Positions 1 through 5,872 of a stretch of DNA of 13,448 nucleotides are shown here, piece after piece. Source of the stretch: an uncultured Alphaproteobacteria bacterium (lineage in GTDB: Bacteria > Pseudomonadota > Alphaproteobacteria > Caulobacterales > Parvularculaceae); the NCBI GenBank assembly GCA_937895955.1, contig CALAZI010000203.1, positions 1 through 13,448 on the forward strand, given 5' to 3'. The translations under genes were made by a program, and so were the position numbers. Positions within the stretch are counted from its first letter, which is position 1. Each line of letters begins with the position of its first letter. The notes under the pieces were generated by a model, which saw only the letters and a program-made list of their open reading frames with translations, did no database searches and was not told the DNA's origin.

Positions 1-19
1 CGGGGCGCCGCCGAGCGCC

Positions 20-193
20 GTCATCCCGGATGCGGCGCGGCATGCAATGACGCGCTGCTGATCCGGGATCCCATGCGGCGAGCGATCCCGGACCCGCATT
101 GCAGCGCTGCGCGCCGCAATGCATCCGGGATGACGAGACCCGACCGCTCATTCCGGCGAATCCCCCAATCCCGCTCCTTCCGGCGCAAGCCGG
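20..193. repeat. Nested palindromic intergenic repeats
   Basis: Positions 20-33 (GTCATCCCGGATGC) and 121-134 (GCATCCGGGATGAC) form a perfect 14-bp inverted repeat. Inside lie further arms around 60-95 (GATCCGGGATCC and GATCCCGGAC) and related GC-rich blocks (GCGGCGCGGCATGCAATG near 32-49, GCATTGCAGCGCTGCGCG near 98-115), so the whole unit reads as an imperfect palindrome of about 115 bp. A separate short hairpin follows at 180-193: CCGGC, loop GCAA, GCCGG. Dispersed GC-rich palindromes of this style are common between genes in alphaproteobacteria; membership of a named family is inference. The rest of 1-340 shows no credible gene; the short reading frames there are arginine-rich and unlike proteins. 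The block lies downstream of the TonB-like gene ending at 341. Confidence 0.7.
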
Positions 194-340
194 GGTCCAG
201 TCTGGGTATGAAAATAGGTCCCGGCCCGACCGCAAAGCGGTCAATGGACAGTCAGCGCGCCTCCGCGGGCATGCGGGGGAATGCGCGAAGAAATAATGCC
301 GATTCGCATTCGAGCGGCCGAAGGACGAATCCCGACTCAA

Positions 341-925
341 TCAGGCGTCGGTCAGCTCGAATTTGAACGACTGGCGCAGGCCGCGCTGCGCCACGGCGCG
401 CCCGCTTGAATCCGTTTTCGGCGAGTATTTCCATTTGGAGATCGTCGTCGTCGCGGCGCGGTTGAGACAGGAATTCTCCGACGCGATGACGCGCGGATTG
501 ATGACTTGTCCCTCCGGCGTGACATCAAACTCAACGACGACGACGCCTTGCGCGCCGCGTGCGCGACAATTTTCCGGGTACATCGGCGCGAAGGTCACCG
601 CCGGCTTCGTGCCCGTGAAATCAATGTCGATCCCGTCCTGGCCGTCAATGATGGGTCCCGGCCCATCGAAATCGAAAATCGGACCGGGCTTTTTGGATCG
701 TTCGGTGTTGTCAATTTCGATTGGCTTCGGGGCGTCCGGCGCCACTGGTCGCGGCTTGGGATCAGGCCGCGGCTTTGAGTCGTCGATCTTGGGAATAATC
801 GAGTCGACCGGGGGCGGCGGCGTTCCGATCTCCGCTTCCTGCCTGACCAACCACGCCATGGCGAGGAACAGGACCGCCGTGATAACGGCGGCGCCGGGCA
901 TGCCGAATATCCATCTGAAAAACAT
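341..925 (-). CDS. TonB family protein (energy transducer C-terminal domain)
   Basis: A 194-residue inner-membrane-anchored, mostly periplasmic protein. A short cytoplasmic N-terminus leads into one membrane helix at about residues 10-27, then a proline/lysine/aspartate-rich linker at about 35-110, then a TonB C-terminal domain from about 112. That domain shows YPENC (116-120), a glycine-led strand GVVVVEFDVTPEGQV, NPRV, and WKYSPK (165-170), ending in the strand FKFEL. Two cysteines (120 and 153) sit where many TonB-like proteins of this class carry a pair that could form a disulfide. A GGAGGG ribosome site lies about 8 bases before the ATG. TonB proteins pass energy from ExbB/ExbD to outer-membrane receptors, but neither ExbB/D nor a receptor gene is nearby, so the partner is unknown. 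A 7-bp-arm hairpin (944-950 with 961-967) sits in the leader. Family assignment is firm; the specific role is not. Confidence 0.87.
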   Translation of the reverse strand: MFFRWIFGMPGAAVITAVLFLAMAWLVRQEAEIGTPPPPVDSIIPKIDDSKPRPDPKPRPVAPDAPKPIEIDNTERSKKPGPIFDFDGPGPIIDGQDGIDIDFTGTKPAVTFAPMYPENCRARGAQGVVVVEFDVTPEGQVINPRVIASENSCLNRAATTTISKWKYSPKTDSSGRAVAQRGLRQSFKFELTDA

Positions 926-1117
926 CGCGCGTCTCCCTCCGATGCGGATGACGCCATCGCCATCCGCCGATGCGGGGAGAATTGGGAACGCAACGTTTCG
1001 GGTCTTCTCAGTCCCCGCGCCGTCTTAGTTGGAAGAATAGCAATATTGGCGGGGCGCGCCAACGAAAACACTGGCCGGTTTATTGTGCGCATGCGGCAAA
1101 AGGCGGTGCTTTCTTCA

Positions 1118-1301
1118 TCTCCCTTGGAAGCAGGGAGAGACGCGAAGGCGTCGAACGGCGCGCACCGCCGGGAGAGTTCGGCGACGTGTCATGAACTCGC
1201 CGCCGCCTCATCGCCCGGAACCCTCCCTTTCGACCGACGAAATCGCCGTAGCGATTTCGGGTCTCAAGCCCTCCCTTTTCAAGGGAGGGAGAGACGGGCG
1301 T
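1118..1301. repeat. Hairpin-rich palindromic repeat block
   Basis: Four perfect hairpins are packed in under 200 bases: TCTCCCT (1118-1124) with AGGGAGA (1132-1138); GACGC (1139-1143) with GCGTC (1148-1152); GAAATCGC (1239-1246) with GCGATTTC (1251-1258); CCCTCCCTT (1269-1277) with AAGGGAGGG (1281-1289). The outer arms share the CTCCCTT/AAGGGAG core, so the block looks like a composite mobile-palindrome type repeat and not a set of unrelated terminators. It lies directly downstream of ahcY. Confidence 0.6.
1269..1289 (-). terminator. Possible stem-loop terminator of ahcY
   Basis: A perfect 9-bp stem (CCCTCCCTT / AAGGGAGGG, loop of three) begins about 22 bases past the ahcY stop on the minus strand. 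There is no U-tract after it, so intrinsic termination is uncertain. It could equally be only part of the palindromic repeat block. Confidence 0.3.
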
Positions 1302-1311
1302 CGCAGATCGC

Positions 1312-2718
1312 CTAATACCGATAATGATCCGACTTGTACGGACCATCGATGTCGACGCCGATATAATCCGCCTGCGCGTCCGTCAGTTTCGTCAATTGCG
1401 CGCCGACCTTGGCGAGGTGCAGCGCGGCGACTTTCTCGTCGAGATGTTTGGGGAGGACATAGACCTTGTTCTTGTATTCATCGCCCTTCGTCCAAAGCTC
1501 GATCTGCGCCAGCGTCTGGTTGGTGAAGGACGCCGACATGACGAAAGAAGGATGGCCCGTGGCGTTGCCGAGATTCAAAAGCCGGCCCTGCGAGAGGAGG
1601 ATCATCCGCTTGCCGTCCGGGAACTGGATCAGATCGACCTGGTCCTTGATGTTCTTCCATTTGAAATTCTTCAGCGCCTCGACCTGAATCTCATTGTCGA
1701 AATGGCCGATATTGCCGACGATCGCCATGTCTTTCAGCTTGCGCATGTGATCGACGGTCAGGACGTCCTTGTTGCCGGTCGCGGTGATGACGATGTCGGC
1801 GCGCGGCGCGGCCTCGTCCATCGTCACGACTTCATAGCCGTCCATCGCCGCCTGCAGCGCGCAGATCGGGTCGATCTCGGTGACGAGAACGCGCGCGCCG
1901 GCGCCTTTCAAGGACGCCGCAGAACCCTTGCCGACATCGCCGTAACCGCAAACGACGGCGACCTTGCCGGCCATCATCACGTCGGTGCCGCGGCGGATGC
2001 CGTCGACGAGCGATTCCTTGCAGCCGTATTTGTTGTCGAATTTCGACTTCGTCACCGAATCGTTGACGTTGATCGCCGGAAAGGGAAGCGTTCCCTTTTT
2101 CTCGCGCTGGTAAAGGCGCAGAACGCCGGTCGTCGTCTCTTCCGTGACGCCTTTGATCGCGGCCTTGGTGCGCGAATAGAAATCCGGCTGTTTCGCGATG
2201 CGGCGCTTGATCGTGTCAAAGAGCGCGCGCTCTTCATCGTTTGACGGATTGGCGAGCAGCGAGGGGTTTTTCTCGGCGTCGGCGCCGAGAAGAATGAGCA
2301 GCGTCGCGTCGCCGCCGTCATCGAGGATCATGTTCGCCGTCTGGCCGTTCGGGAAGTCGAAAATGCGGTCGCAAAGGTCCCAATACTCCTCCAGCGTCTC
2401 GCCCTTGAAGGCGAAGACGGGCGTTCCCGCCGCCGCGATCGCCGCGGCGGCGTGATCCTGCGTCGAATAGATGTTGCAGGACGCCCAGCGCACTTCGGCG
2501 CCCAAATGCTGCAAGGTCTCGATCAGCACGGCGGTCTGGATCGTCATGTGCAGCGAGCCGGCGATGCGCGCGCCTTTCAAGGGCTTTGACTTGCCGTATT
2601 CCTCGCGTGTCGCCATCAGGCCCGGCATTTCGGTTTCGGCGATCTCGATCTCGGTCCGCCCCCAATCGGCGAGCTTCATGTCCTTGACGAAATAGTCGTG
2701 ATGGGCGGGCGCATTCAT
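1312..2718 (-). CDS. ahcY: Adenosylhomocysteinase (S-adenosyl-L-homocysteine hydrolase)
   Basis: A cytoplasmic, NAD-dependent enzyme that splits S-adenosylhomocysteine into adenosine and homocysteine. It removes the inhibitory product of methyltransferases and feeds the methionine cycle. The 468-residue length is normal for the bacterial form. Visible signatures: SLHMT (His57), CNIYSTQDHAAAA (from 81, with Asp88), EETTTG (193-198) before the catalytic lysine/aspartate region, the NAD-binding loop CGYGDVGKG (257-265), GNIGHFDNE (335-343), and the family C-terminus DHYRY (464-468). An AAGGA ribosome site precedes the ATG. A promoter and a palindrome lie upstream at 2778-2832. The gene stands alone on the minus strand, divergent from the secreted-protein pair that starts at 2947. 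Confidence 0.98.
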   Translation of the reverse strand: MNAPAHHDYFVKDMKLADWGRTEIEIAETEMPGLMATREEYGKSKPLKGARIAGSLHMTIQTAVLIETLQHLGAEVRWASCNIYSTQDHAAAAIAAAGTPVFAFKGETLEEYWDLCDRIFDFPNGQTANMILDDGGDATLLILLGADAEKNPSLLANPSNDEERALFDTIKRRIAKQPDFYSRTKAAIKGVTEETTTGVLRLYQREKKGTLPFPAINVNDSVTKSKFDNKYGCKESLVDGIRRGTDVMMAGKVAVVCGYGDVGKGSAASLKGAGARVLVTEIDPICALQAAMDGYEVVTMDEAAPRADIVITATGNKDVLTVDHMRKLKDMAIVGNIGHFDNEIQVEALKNFKWKNIKDQVDLIQFPDGKRMILLSQGRLLNLGNATGHPSFVMSASFTNQTLAQIELWTKGDEYKNKVYVLPKHLDEKVAALHLAKVGAQLTKLTDAQADYIGVDIDGPYKSDHYRY

Positions 2719-2777
2719 CGGTCTTTTTCCTTGTTTGGCGCGGCTTCGGCGCGGAAGGGCGGCGGGGTTCGGGCGGG

Positions 2778-2806
2778 CTTATAGCAATGGCGGGCGGCCC
2801 CGCCAA
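2778..2806 (-). promoter_or_regulatory. Candidate sigma-70 promoter of ahcY
   Basis: Read on the minus strand there is a -35 box TTGGCG (2801-2806), a spacer of exactly 17 bases, and a -10 box TATAAG (2778-2783). Transcription would start near 2770, leaving a leader of about 50 bases before the ahcY ATG at 2718. The boxes are good but imperfect matches to consensus; the start site is inferred. Confidence 0.5.
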
Positions 2807-2810
2807 GAGA

Positions 2811-2832
2811 GATATAAGGATTTCTTTATATC
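2811..2832. promoter_or_regulatory. 22-bp palindrome upstream of ahcY, candidate operator
   Basis: The arms GATATAA (2811-2817) and TTATATC (2826-2832) match perfectly. Inner pairs continue with one mismatch per half around a TT centre, so 18 of 22 positions are symmetric. It begins 4 bases upstream of the proposed -35 box, about 92 bases before the start codon, and is AT-rich in a GC-rich setting. Its size and place fit a winged-helix regulator site. ArsR-type SAH-responsive regulators (SahR) are known to control ahcY in Proteobacteria, so such a regulator is a reasonable guess, but no regulator gene is in the window. Confidence 0.5.
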
Positions 2833-2946
2833 CCTTTTAATCCTGGCGCCCGGCGGGATTCGTGAATGACGGCGCCCAAATCCCTCCACAATTGCGGCCG
2901 AATTGGAGGGGCGGGCGGGGCGACAGGACCAGGAAAGGCGATTTCG

Positions 2947-3399
2947 ATGAGAATTCCCGTTTCAGCGCTCGCCCTCGGCGCGGCTCTCATGGCGGGCGGC
3001 GCGGCGCTTGGCGAAGAAGGCGCGGACGATCCCCGTCTGGGCGAAAGGGTCGATCGCATCTGCTTCGGCCGCGACATCAACGGCTTCAAGACGATCAAGG
3101 GCGAGGACGACGCGGTGCTTTTGGAAAAGGGCGTCAATGACTGGTACAAGGCGACGCTGATCGGCGCCTGCAATTACCGCCAGTTGAAATGGGCCCAGGC
3201 CGTCGCCATCGAACAGCGCCCGGCCGGCGGCTGCGTCACGCGCGGCGACGCGCTCCTCTTCTCAAATTCGATCAGCGGCGATTTCAGCTTTCGCAATTCG
3301 ACGCGCTGCGTGATTTCGGAAATCTACGAATGGGATGAAGACGCGGCGGCGGAAGACGACGCCGAAACGGAAGAAGAAGGCGCCTCCGACGAGAATTAA
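2947..3399 (+). CDS. Secreted four-cysteine protein, DUF6491-like (copy 1)
   Basis: A protein of 150 residues with a Sec-type signal peptide (MRIPVSALALGAALMAGGAA, cleavage likely soon after GAALG). The ATG at 2947 is preferred to the in-frame one at 2866: it begins the signal peptide and follows an AGGA ribosome site. The mature part has RICFGRDINGF, then GACNYRQLKWAQAVAIE, GGCVTRGDALLFS and TRCVISEIYEW. This pattern of four cysteines with a C-V-x-x-G-D turn resembles DUF6491. A strongly acidic tail follows (EDDAETEEE). The next gene at 3520 is a diverged paralogue with the same cysteine plan. Family assignment is from memory of the pattern and the function is unknown; a periplasmic or exported disulfide-containing protein is the safest description. 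Confidence 0.75.
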   Translation: MRIPVSALALGAALMAGGAALGEEGADDPRLGERVDRICFGRDINGFKTIKGEDDAVLLEKGVNDWYKATLIGACNYRQLKWAQAVAIEQRPAGGCVTRGDALLFSNSISGDFSFRNSTRCVISEIYEWDEDAAAEDDAETEEEGASDEN

Positions 3400-3519
3400 T
3401 ATTCCGTATGGGAAGCAAGCCTGCTTGAAAACGCCCTGAAACCGGCGCAGCTTCCGCCCCGCTCATCCGCGCGCGAGGAAAACGCGCCAACGCGATAGAG
3501 CCTCAAGAGGGCTGACTTC

Positions 3520-3957
3520 ATGAAACGGACATTATTGCTGGTCGTCGCGCTCGTCGCGGCGGGCGCCGCCGATGCGCGCGAGCCGAAAAAGAAAAAAGAG
3601 GAGGCGCCGCCGCCGCCGCCCGTCGTCGCCTATGAAAATGAAGACGTGCAGATGTCGGACGCGCTCGCCGAAGCGTGCATCGCCGTTCCCGCCGAGCAGG
3701 AAACCTACGACTCGCGCGACAATATCGTCATCACGAGGATCGAGGGCGGCGGGCGCGCCTTCTTTCACCTTAAGGGCGCTTGCGACGCCAATACGATCAT
3801 TTTCGCCGACGCGATCGCCGGCGAGAACGGCTCGCAATGCGTGAAGCCCGGCGATACGCTCGTCTTTTCGTCGGAATATGGCGGCGCGAAGAAATGCGTC
3901 GTCGAAAGCATCAATCGTTGGCTCGACGACGAACCGATCAATCCCGACTATCAGTAG
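3520..3957 (+). CDS. Secreted four-cysteine protein, DUF6491-like (copy 2)
   Basis: A 145-residue paralogue of the upstream gene. The signal peptide MKRTLLLVVALVAAGAADA is followed by a lysine patch (KKKK) and a polyproline stretch (PPPPPP). The core is EACIAV, then RAFFHLKGACDANTIIFADAIA, SQCVKPGDTLVFS and KKCVVESINRW. The four cysteines and the G-A-C, C-V-x-x-G-D and C-V-x-x-I-x-x-W elements line up with copy 1, while the N-terminal linkers and the tail differ. A GAGGG ribosome site precedes the ATG. The gap to copy 1 is 120 bases, so co-transcription is possible but not shown. Its last 20 bases overlap the 3' end of the convergent SDR-like gene. Function unknown. Confidence 0.75.
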   Translation: MKRTLLLVVALVAAGAADAREPKKKKEEAPPPPPVVAYENEDVQMSDALAEACIAVPAEQETYDSRDNIVITRIEGGGRAFFHLKGACDANTIIFADAIAGENGSQCVKPGDTLVFSSEYGGAKKCVVESINRWLDDEPINPDYQ

Positions 3958-4825
3958 CGCGTTCCGCAGCGAGGATCGCCTTCAGTCCCTCGCGATAGGT
4001 CGGATAGGCAAGGGCGGGCAACAACCGCTCCTTCATCAGCCCGTTCGAGACGCGCTTGTTGTCGGCGTAGAAGCTTTTCGCCATCGCCGACAATTGCGCT
4101 TTTTCGATCGGAACGAGCGGCGGCGGTTCGACCCCCAGCAATTCGCAGGCGTATTCGATAACGTCCTGCGGCGGCGCGGGTTCGTCATCCGCGATGTTGA
4201 AGAGATCGCCGGCTCCGGGATTGCAAATGCTCGCGCGGAGCGCCGCCGCAATGTCGTCGACATGCGCGCGGCTGAACACCTGACCTTCCTTGTAAATGCG
4301 TTGCGCTCGGCCTTCGCGGATCGCATCGAAGGCCGAGCGCCCCGGCCCGTAAATGCCGGGCAAGCGAAAGATGACGACGGGAATATCGAGAGAGGCGCCG
4401 AGCGCGCGCCACTGGTTTTCGGCGACGATCCGGTTCCTAGCGCGCGGCGATGTCGCGAGAAGCGGCGATCTTTCATCGACCCGCGCGCCGCCATGATCGC
4501 CATAGACGCCGTTGGTCGAAAGATAGCCGATCCATGAAATGTCGCGGGCGGTTTCGATGATTCCCGGCTCCGCCGCGGCGAAAGCCGGGCAGCCTTCCTC
4601 ATCAGGCGGCGTTGAAATCATGACCGCCGTTGTTTCGTCGAACGCATGTGGGCCGAGAACGCCGCCGCGAAAATCGACGGGGTCGACATTTTCCGCGTCC
4701 AGCGCTTCGGCCTTCGCCTCGTCGCGCGCGGTCCCGGCGATCGCCCAGCCGTCAGCCTTCAGCCGCGCAGCCAGCGCGCGCGCGACATAGCCGTAACCGA
4801 GGCAAAAAAGGCGTTTTGATCGCAC
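3938..4825 (-). CDS. SDR-family NAD(P)-dependent epimerase/dehydratase-like protein
   Basis: About 295 residues, cytoplasmic. The N-terminal Rossmann fold shows FCLGYGYVARALAARL (a GxGxxA nucleotide loop) close to the start. Further on are WIGYLSTNGVYGDHGG, where S-T and Y stand in the place of the SDR active-site Ser and Tyr, and the substrate-side segment RLPGIYGPGRSAFDAI, followed by RAHVDDIAAAL and DLFNIADDEPA. This order is that of extended/atypical SDRs of the NAD-dependent epimerase family (YeeZ-like); the substrate is not predictable. The chosen start is GTG at 4825, with AGGA 8 bases upstream; a TTG at 4843 would add six residues. The gene is divergent from thpR and convergent with the second four-cysteine gene, sharing 20 bases of coding DNA at their 3' ends. 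Confidence 0.85.
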   Translation of the reverse strand: MRSKRLFCLGYGYVARALAARLKADGWAIAGTARDEAKAEALDAENVDPVDFRGGVLGPHAFDETTAVMISTPPDEEGCPAFAAAEPGIIETARDISWIGYLSTNGVYGDHGGARVDERSPLLATSPRARNRIVAENQWRALGASLDIPVVIFRLPGIYGPGRSAFDAIREGRAQRIYKEGQVFSRAHVDDIAAALRASICNPGAGDLFNIADDEPAPPQDVIEYACELLGVEPPPLVPIEKAQLSAMAKSFYADNKRVSNGLMKERLLPALAYPTYREGLKAILAAERATDSRD

Positions 4826-4940
4826 TCGCGAAATCCTGATCAATCCGCCCCTAACTTGTCTTAACGGCGTCTGAATTCAAGGTTTAGAAAGGGCTTGGGG
4901 CGAGAATCGCGGCATTTGGGGGAAGACGCGGGAGGTAATC

Positions 4941-5510
4941 ATGCATCGGCTATTTGTCGCCATCTCCCTCCCTGAAATCGTCGCCGACGCGCTGACCCAA
5001 TTGCAGTCGGGCATTCGCGGCGCGCGTTGGCTGCCGGAAGAAAACTTTCATCTGACGCTCGCCTTCATCGGCGAGGTCGACCGCCACGGGCTCAATGAGA
5101 TCGCCGGCGCGCTCGCCGTCATAGCGGCGCCGCGATTCGAAATTCGCCTGTCGGGCTGCGATTTCTTCGGCGACAAGAAACCGCGCGCGCTCTGGGTCGG
5201 CGCCGCGGCGAACCCGGCGCTTTCCCATCTGCAATCGAAAGTCGGCGTTGCGCTCTCGCGCGCCGGCTTTCCGCTCGAAAAGCGCAAGTTCACGCCGCAT
5301 GTGACGCTTGGCTATCTGAACGGCGTCACGCAGGACGCCGCCGCCCTTTATTGCGCCTCGCACGGGCTCTTCTCGGTCGGTCCGTTTCCGGTGTCGGAAT
5401 TTCATCTATACGAATCGCATCTCGGCTCGGAAGGCGCGCATTACGAAATCGTCGAGAGCTATGCGCTTGAAGCGCCGCTTGTCGAAGCGGCCGCGCCCGC
5501 GGCGCCGTAA
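4941..5510 (+). CDS. thpR: RNA 2',3'-cyclic phosphodiesterase (2H family)
   Basis: A 189-residue cytoplasmic enzyme of the 2H phosphoesterase superfamily, historically called 2'-5' RNA ligase. It opens 2',3'-cyclic phosphate ends of RNA. Both catalytic HxTx motifs are present and well spaced: HLTL with His37 inside FHLTLAFIGEVD, and HVTL with His120 inside KFTPHVTLGYL. The N-terminal MHRLFVAISLP strand and FFGDKKPRALWVG are also typical. Length is close to the family norm of about 175-190, with a short alanine/proline tail. GGGAGG lies just before the ATG. It is divergent from the SDR-like gene, with about 115 bases between starts. The decayed TonB remnant at 5540 begins 30 bases after the stop. 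Confidence 0.93.
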   Translation: MHRLFVAISLPEIVADALTQLQSGIRGARWLPEENFHLTLAFIGEVDRHGLNEIAGALAVIAAPRFEIRLSGCDFFGDKKPRALWVGAAANPALSHLQSKVGVALSRAGFPLEKRKFTPHVTLGYLNGVTQDAAALYCASHGLFSVGPFPVSEFHLYESHLGSEGAHYEIVESYALEAPLVEAAAPAAP

Positions 5511-5872
5511 GCGATCAATTCGATACGCAGGGGACCAACCTACCGCGCAAATCGGATCGTCTCGCGGCGCGCCGCTTCGCTCGCTGGAAAATCTCGGATC
5601 ATTTTGGAAAAAAAGAGCAGCTGTCGGCGGAGCAAGCCGCCTTGGCGGCGCGGTTCGCTCGATCAAAATGCAACTGCCGATCGTATCGTGCAGACGCGGT
5701 GTGACGATCTGTCAATTGAATTCGACGAATTGATCACCACATCAAAGCAATAGCCTTAGTTTAGTTGATTATGGGCGAGCAACGCGCCGCCGACGGCGCT
5801 GCTGCGTGCTGTCCTTCCGTCATGCAAATTGAATTCATCGCTTGCGTGAGGCCGATCGCTAAGGGGCGAAAA
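5511..5872. other. Gene-poor interval with TonB remnant and AT-rich leader
   Basis: A 362-base gap between thpR and the FAD oxidoreductase. The first part holds the decayed TonB C-terminal copy (5540-5668, annotated separately). The second part, from about 5690 to 5860, is clearly AT-richer than the surroundings and contains a 13-bp palindrome AATTCG-A-CGAATT at 5719-5731, with TCAATT and AATTGA flanking it. That could be an operator for the oxidoreductase, but no -35/-10 pair could be assigned. An in-frame TTG at 5765 would extend the oxidoreductase upstream but lacks a good ribosome site. Confidence 0.5.
5540..5668 (-). pseudogene. Decayed C-terminal fragment of an HTH-TonB-type protein
   Basis: On the minus strand, the final 44 bases (5540-5583) match the last 44 bases of the HTH-TonB gene (7600-7643) at 41 positions, including the stop codon. 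Translated, the end reads IRDFPASEAARRETIRFAR-stop against IDGFPTSEAARRVTIRFAR-stop in the intact gene. Further upstream, in a different frame, comes a FD...SADSCSFFPK segment resembling FDNAALSAAERMRFSPR. A one-base loss at the PK junction puts a stop in frame, and no start or N-terminal part is present. The fragment is therefore a broken remnant that was once protein-coding: substitutions are more frequent upstream and the frame is lost. It may come from an old duplication of the neighbour or from a paralogue. Confidence 0.75.

Larger units (their letters stand above)
926..1311. other. Gene-free interval between the TonB-like gene and ahcY
   Basis: This 386-base gap holds the leader of the TonB-like gene (minus strand, from 926) and then, from about 1118 to 1301, a run of hairpins annotated separately. 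Short reading frames here are arginine-rich, have no domain-like content and cross the hairpins, so no gene is called. No clear -35/-10 pair could be assigned for the TonB-like gene. Confidence 0.6.

Noticed and set aside
363..1028. Plus-strand frame opposite the TonB-like gene
   Set aside because: Composition is low-complexity serine/glycine/proline, and it crosses the leader of the opposite gene; the minus-strand TonB domain is clear.
1324..2244. Long plus-strand reading frame opposite ahcY
   Set aside because: It is the antisense shadow of ahcY, rich in arginine, aspartate and valine with no domain pattern; the minus-strand protein has every family motif.
2719..2777. SAH or SAM riboswitch in the ahcY leader
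   Set aside because: The likely leader is only about 50 bases and I do not see the conserved cores of these riboswitches; a protein-bound operator fits better.
5765..5872. Upstream TTG start for the FAD oxidoreductase
   Set aside because: It would add 36 residues with no family resemblance, in an AT-rich leader without a good ribosome site; the ATG at 5873 has AAGGGGCG before it.
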